From assembly GCA_016930435.1 (NCBI GenBank), contig JAFGGQ010000163.1:1-10081 (forward strand): a stretch of 10,081 nt of DNA, given 5' to 3'. Shown piece after piece: positions 6,654 to 10,081 of this stretch; position 1 is the stretch's first letter, and the number at the start of each line of letters is the position of its first letter. The translations under genes and the position numbers were made by a program. The stretch comes from a bacterium (GTDB lineage Bacteria; UBP14; UBA6098; JAFGQG01). Below the pieces are notes generated by a model, which was not told the DNA's origin, did no database searches, and saw nothing but the letters and a program-made list of their open reading frames with translations.

Positions 6654-7505
6654 ATGAAGATCCTATACCATCCAAAGTGTTTAGAATACCGGTGGTATGG
6701 CCATCCCGAATCCCCGGAACGATTGGAAATTTGCGCAGACAGGCTCAAAGAAGCAGGATATTCCTTTTTAGAGCCGGTTCCCTGCGGAAAGGATGATCTG
6801 CTCCTGGCCCATTCACCGGATTTGATCAGGGCAGTTAAGGAAAATACCTTCCAGGATTATGATACCCCTAATATTCCATATATGTATGATTATGCCATAC
6901 TATCCGCGGGAAGCGCCCGGGAGGCCGCAGTAATTGCCCTGAACGGAGAACATGCGCTCTCCCTGATGCGCCCTCCGGGTCATCATGCTAAATTTAACAG
7001 GGTAGCGGGTTTTTGCTATTTTAATAATATCGCCATTGCCACCAAAAAAGCCCTGGATACTGCCGAGAAGGTTGCTATTCTGGACATCGATGTTCACCAT
7101 GGAGATGGAACCCAATCCATCTTCAAGGGAGATTACCGCGTACTCTATATCTCCCTTCACCAAAGTCCCTTGTATCCTGGGACCGGAACGTCTTCCGAAG
7201 ATAATTGCCTGAACTTTCCGTTGCCCCCTTTAACGGGTAATGAACAATATATCTCAGTACTTGAAGGTGCCCTGGAGCTTATTGCCCAATTCAAGCCTTC
7301 TATTTTGGGCGTTTCCCTTGGCCTGGATACTCTAAGTGAGGATCACCTCGCTTTTATCTCACTTACCCCTCCAATATTCAGCATTATAGGCAAAATGATA
7401 GAAGAGTTGGGAATAAAAACCTTCACTATTTTTGAAGGGGGGTATTCAAAGGATAATGGCGTGGCGATGGTAAATTATGTAAAGGGCTTGGAAAGCCCAG
7501 CCTGA
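6654..7505 (+). CDS. Histone deacetylase family protein (AcuC/HDAC-like zinc amidohydrolase)
   Basis: A predicted cytoplasmic zinc-dependent deacetylase of the arginase/deacetylase fold. Bacterial members remove acetyl groups from proteins (as AcuC does for acetyl-CoA synthetase), polyamines or other amides; the substrate here is unknown. The core signature is complete: HPESPERL at 17-24, the catalytic histidine pair His110-His111 in RPPGHHA, FCYFNNIAIA at 120-129, zinc ligands Asp146 and His148 in DIDVHHGDGT, third ligand Asp225 in SLGLD (most relatives have SAGFD), and the transition-state tyrosine Tyr264 in EGGY. At 283 residues it is compact compared with AcuC (about 380) and stops soon after the EGGY motif, so it is close to the minimal catalytic domain. 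The ATG begins the expected MKILYHP strand, yet no Shine-Dalgarno sequence precedes it. It follows tRNA-Leu by 49 bases and converges on recJ, with two bases between stops. Confidence 0.9.
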   Translation: MKILYHPKCLEYRWYGHPESPERLEICADRLKEAGYSFLEPVPCGKDDLLLAHSPDLIRAVKENTFQDYDTPNIPYMYDYAILSAGSAREAAVIALNGEHALSLMRPPGHHAKFNRVAGFCYFNNIAIATKKALDTAEKVAILDIDVHHGDGTQSIFKGDYRVLYISLHQSPLYPGTGTSSEDNCLNFPLPPLTGNEQYISVLEGALELIAQFKPSILGVSLGLDTLSEDHLAFISLTPPIFSIIGKMIEELGIKTFTIFEGGYSKDNGVAMVNYVKGLESPA

Positions 7506-7507
7506 CA

Positions 7508-9226
7508 TCAACTTTGTTCGATATTTTTATCCCCGAGAACCAGGTCCTTTAAACGCAGTTGTACCTGGGGATACCCGTAGAAGTGGTTGAATTCCAGAAC
7601 GAAAGCGATATTCAGCGGGAATTCCGACCTGTAAATAGAATTAATGTATTTTCCGAATCCAAATCCGATGACGTTCAGCAATTTTTGAGGGGTACGTATC
7701 TTGAATCTGAGATGGTCCTCTCCCACCAATTTAGGGCGAAAAGCGACCTCCACATTCTCCATGAAGAACACTGGTCTCATGTTGTCTGGTCCATAGGGTT
7801 TGAAAAGTTCCAGCCATTCGACCAGGTTCTTATCGATGTCTTCCGGGCCAAGTTTGGCGGCTATCTTTAGCTTGGGAACCAGGTCTTCCTCTACTATATT
7901 ATCAGAAGTATATTTATTAAAGGCTTCTTTGAATGCTTCTATATTTTCGGGAAGGATGGAAAGCCCTGCGGCATATTTGTGGCCCCCGTATTTTAAAAGG
8001 TATCCCCTGCATTCCTTGACCGCGTTCAGAAGGTGAAATCCTGGAACGCTTCGGGCCGAACCTTTTCCCTCGCCATCGATGTTGGAGATCAGTATCGTTG
8101 GCCTGGTATATCGCTCGACGATCCGGGAAGCTACGATACCTATTACGCCAAGGTGCCAATTATCATTGGATAGTATGATTGCCTTTTCCTTATCCAAATC
8201 GATTTTATTTTCGATCATGTCCAAGGCCTCTTCGAATATTCTTTCATCCAGTTTCTTTCTCTTGCGATTTTCAGATTCCAGCAATTCCGCAGTCCGGTTG
8301 GCCTCCCTGGCATCATGGGTAGTCAGCAGTTCAAAGGCAGTGCGGGGAGTGCTGATCCGGCCTACAGCATTCAAACGGGGGGCCAGAATAAAGACAATGT
8401 GCCAGCTCTCCAGTTTTTGTCCCCATATCCCGGCTATCTTGAGCAGGGCTTTTAAACCTATTTTGGAGGTAGATTCCAACTGGCGCAGTCCGAATTTGGC
8501 CAGAATCCGATTTTCTCCTATCAGCGGGACAATGTCAGCGATGGTGCCCAGGGCAACCAAATCCAGATGCGAAAAGAGCTCAGAGTGATCCTGATTGAAG
8601 GTATCAAAGAGCCCCTGAGCCAGTTTGAAAGCAACCCCGACCCCGGCTAATTCCTTAAGATCACCAACATTCCTATCAAGTTTCGGATTGATAATGGAGT
8701 ATGCATCAGGGATTTTCATGCCGGGTTCATGATGGTCGCTAATAATAAAATCTATCCCTAAGGTCTTCGCAAATTCCACCTCATCTATGCCGGTTATTCC
8801 ACAGTCAACCGATATGATCAGGGATACACCATTGGATGCTGCATCCTGGATACCTTCCTGTGATAATCCATAACCTTCGGATAAACGGTTGGGGAGATGG
8901 TAAGAGACTTCCGAGGTGAAGCGCCGCAAAACCAGGAATAAAAGGGCAGTAGCGGTTATCCCGTCAACGTCATAGTCCCCGAATATCATGATCTTTTCTT
9001 TATTCTTAAGGGCTTCTACAATGCGGTCGATACCCTTTGTCATACCGGAGAGGCAGAATGGGTCGGAAAGCTGATCTAAAGATGGGTAGAAAAAGTCCTT
9101 CATCTGCTTTACATCGGTTAAACCCCTGTTAACTAAAATTTGGGAAATGATAGGGTGGAGTTCCAATTCCCTGGCCAATTTCATGGACAGATTAATGTCG
9201 GCAGGTTTTTCTACAATCCATTTCAT
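7508..9226 (-). CDS. recJ: Single-stranded-DNA-specific exonuclease RecJ
   Basis: RecJ degrades single-stranded DNA 5' to 3' in recombinational repair, replication-fork processing and mismatch repair. The protein has 572 residues, near the E. coli length of 577. DHH-domain motifs are intact: FGDYDVDG at 82-89 with Asp84, Asp86 and Asp88, VDCG with Asp141, and the defining SDHH at 163-166; ALGTIADIVPL near 225-235 and NAVGRI at 286-291 follow. The DHHA1 domain shows WHLGVIGIVASRI near 357-369, GSARS at 389-393 and GGHKYAAG at 414-421. The C-terminal 130 residues fit the oligonucleotide-binding domain. The ATG gives the usual MKWIV start; only a poor AAGAAAG about 12 bases upstream could serve as ribosome site. 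The gene starts 37 bases after the RNase P RNA with no clear promoter of its own, so it may be read from the rnpB or guaB transcript. Confidence 0.95.
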   Translation of the reverse strand: MKWIVEKPADINLSMKLARELELHPIISQILVNRGLTDVKQMKDFFYPSLDQLSDPFCLSGMTKGIDRIVEALKNKEKIMIFGDYDVDGITATALLFLVLRRFTSEVSYHLPNRLSEGYGLSQEGIQDAASNGVSLIISVDCGITGIDEVEFAKTLGIDFIISDHHEPGMKIPDAYSIINPKLDRNVGDLKELAGVGVAFKLAQGLFDTFNQDHSELFSHLDLVALGTIADIVPLIGENRILAKFGLRQLESTSKIGLKALLKIAGIWGQKLESWHIVFILAPRLNAVGRISTPRTAFELLTTHDAREANRTAELLESENRKRKKLDERIFEEALDMIENKIDLDKEKAIILSNDNWHLGVIGIVASRIVERYTRPTILISNIDGEGKGSARSVPGFHLLNAVKECRGYLLKYGGHKYAAGLSILPENIEAFKEAFNKYTSDNIVEEDLVPKLKIAAKLGPEDIDKNLVEWLELFKPYGPDNMRPVFFMENVEVAFRPKLVGEDHLRFKIRTPQKLLNVIGFGFGKYINSIYRSEFPLNIAFVLEFNHFYGYPQVQLRLKDLVLGDKNIEQS

Positions 9227-9263
9227 ATTTATGCTAAACTTTCTTAATAATTTTCCAAAATGG

Positions 9264-9648
9264 AAGGAGGTCTATAAGCCGGGTTCTGTACCCCGTTTAG
9301 TGAAAATGAAACAAATTTTCAATAAAAGGGGCAGTGACCATCTATCTTTACCTGGTGTTACCACCAGGTTCATGCGGCCTACCCGGAAGTTAAAACGAGA
9401 GAGTCACTCTACTTCCTGTTTGGCCTTGCTTCCAGGTGGGGTTTACCCTGCTCCCGATGTCACCATCGGGACGGTGAGCTCTTACCTCACCATTTCACCC
9501 TTATCCCGTTCAGTAACGGGACGGTATAGTTTCTGTGGCACTTTCCTCCGATTGCTCGGAGTCGGCGTTACCGACCACCTTGACTCGTAGAAGCCCGGAC
9601 TTTCCTCCTCTCTCACCAGAGCGGGAGAGGCGGTCACTCGACCTCCTT
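9264..9648 (-). ncRNA. rnpB: RNase P RNA, type A features
   Basis: This is the catalytic RNA of RNase P, which trims the 5' leaders of precursor tRNAs. On the minus strand the 5' end (9648-9641) AAGGAGGT pairs with the 3' end ACCTCCTT (9271-9264), forming helix P1. The conserved regions are present: GAGGAAAGTCCGGGC (9607-9593), TGCCACAGAAACTATACCG (9540-9522), the GGTAAACCCCACC...GCAAGGCCAAACAGG block (about 9447-9415), GGGTAGGCCGCATGAACC (from 9384), and ACAGAACCCGGCTTAT (9289-9274). The two 3' and 5' elements can form the P4 pseudoknot. GGTAAGAGCTCACCG and the general order resemble type A rather than the Bacillus type B RNA. Ends are set from P1 and may be off by a few bases. A long helix between 9331 and 9291 fits an extended P19. 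Confidence 0.96.
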
Positions 9649-9653
9649 ACCCT

Positions 9654-9666
9654 ATAATATAGTATA
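9654..9666 (-). promoter_or_regulatory. Possible -10 element(s) of rnpB
   Basis: On the minus strand TATTAT (9659-9654) ends six bases before the predicted rnpB 5' end and TATACT (9666-9661) lies just upstream. No good -35 box is visible at 16-18 bases from either; that position would overlap the guaB stop region. The gene may therefore rely on a weak promoter or on processing of a guaB transcript. Confidence 0.4.
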
Positions 9667-9691
9667 AATTTAAAAGAGCACTATTTTTATT

Positions 9692-10081
9692 TTACGAAAA
9701 TCTATAATTTGGCGCTTCTTGAGTGATGATGACATTATAGGGATGGCCTTCTTTAAGGCTGGAGGATGTTATTCGGATGAATTTCGCATTTTTTTGGAGT
9801 TCATCGATATTCTTGACCCCGATCATGCCCATTCCGGATTTTATCCCGCCCACCAATTGGTAAACGGAATCGGTAACCTGGCCTTTATAGGGAACCCTGC
9901 CCTCGATCCCTTCCGGGACCATTTTAGACAGTTCGGTGACCTCTTCCTGGTGATACCGATCGCGTGCCCCCTGTTTCATTGCTCCAAGTGAACCCATTCC
10001 CCGATATACCTTAAAACTTCGGCCTTCGTACAGAATAGTCTCACCTGGACTCTCCTGGGTACCTGCGAAGAGATTGCCGAT
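9692..10081 (-). CDS. guaB: IMP dehydrogenase, C-terminal part (cut by window edge)
   Basis: IMP dehydrogenase oxidises IMP to XMP with NAD+, the committed step of GTP synthesis. Only the last 129 residues are inside the window; the reading frame is open to base 10081 and the rest lies beyond. Visible are the end of the barrel ([10 protein letters not shown] at 5-14 of the fragment), [18 protein letters not shown], the mobile active-site flap GARDRYHQ with its catalytic Arg-Tyr pair (39-45), [19 protein letters not shown] at 61-79, SGMG at 82-85, and the C-terminal EGHP (111-114) and EAPNYRFS ending. These fit GuaB rather than GMP reductase, which lacks this flap. It is upstream of rnpB with 43 bases between stop and RNA start and no clear terminator. 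The truncation is an artefact of the window. Confidence 0.96.
   Translation of the reverse strand: MGNLFAGTQESPGETILYEGRSFKVYRGMGSLGAMKQGARDRYHQEEVTELSKMVPEGIEGRVPYKGQVTDSVYQLVGGIKSGMGMIGVKNIDELQKNAKFIRITSSSLKEGHPYNVIITQEAPNYRFS

Noticed and set aside
6520-6660. tRNA-Leu as a possible integration site for a mobile element carrying the deacetylase gene
   Set aside because: No direct repeat of the tRNA 3' end, integrase gene or other element signature is visible in the window.
8079-8588. A 169-codon plus-strand reading frame inside recJ
   Set aside because: It is the antisense of the well-conserved RecJ core, serine-rich and without any family motif, as expected for a shadow frame.
9251-9266. 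TTCCA/TGGAA inverted repeat as a terminator for rnpB
   Set aside because: On the minus strand it is followed by AATTATTAAG rather than a T-run, and it is only five pairs; not a convincing intrinsic terminator.
9147-9590. A 147-codon plus-strand reading frame across the recJ start and rnpB
   Set aside because: It lies antisense to the RNase P RNA and the start of recJ. Its peptide is the translation of conserved RNA elements, a well-known spurious protein type; the GGAAGGAGG near its middle is helix P1.
9692-10081. guaB as a truncated or broken gene
   Set aside because: The reading frame stays open to the window edge and the C-terminus is normal; the missing N-terminal part is simply outside the window.

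Overview
The window looks like a chromosomal core region of an anaerobic, fermentative bacterium, most likely Firmicutes/Clostridia-like. Pointers are strong AGGAGG ribosome sites, TTG and GTG starts, butyrate kinase, a citrate/citramalate lyase alpha subunit, a short-type glucose-6-phosphate isomerase, yebC close to ruvC, and an RNase P RNA with type A features. None of the three tRNA genes encodes its CCA tail. Species cannot be named from the sequence. I see no integrase, transposase, CRISPR array, toxin pair, phage gene or other mobile signature. The coding density and gene types are those of an ordinary housekeeping region.

Layout, plus strand, 1-6217: citF (citrate lyase alpha) and buk (butyrate kinase) form a tight pair, each with a strong ribosome site. 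pgi (glucose-6-phosphate isomerase) follows with its own candidate promoter and a TTG start. Then come yebC, a Cof-type HAD phosphatase and ruvC, packed 6-11 bases apart, behind another candidate promoter. A sigma70-type promoter just after ruvC serves a tRNA cluster, Gly(GCC)-Cys(GCA)-Leu(UAA), at 6301-6604. A lone histone-deacetylase-family gene (6654-7505) ends the plus-strand run.

Layout, minus strand, 10081-7508: the C-terminal part of guaB (IMP dehydrogenase, cut by the window edge) is followed by rnpB (RNase P RNA, about 9648-9264) and recJ (7508-9226). The recJ and deacetylase genes converge with only two bases between their stop codons.

How the genes may fit together: citF and buk suggest cleavage of citrate or citramalate and ATP gain from an acyl phosphate, but the partner genes (citD, citE, citC, ptb) are not in the window. 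ruvC and recJ belong to recombination and repair, rnpB matures the 5' ends of tRNAs such as those encoded here, and guaB feeds GTP synthesis. No gene-free stretch exceeds 300 bases; the longest (6218-6300) holds the tRNA promoter. I found no convincing new biological system. The most useful leads are the isolated citF-buk pair, the orphan deacetylase gene without a Shine-Dalgarno site, and the compact guaB-rnpB-recJ arrangement with a long P19 helix in the RNA.
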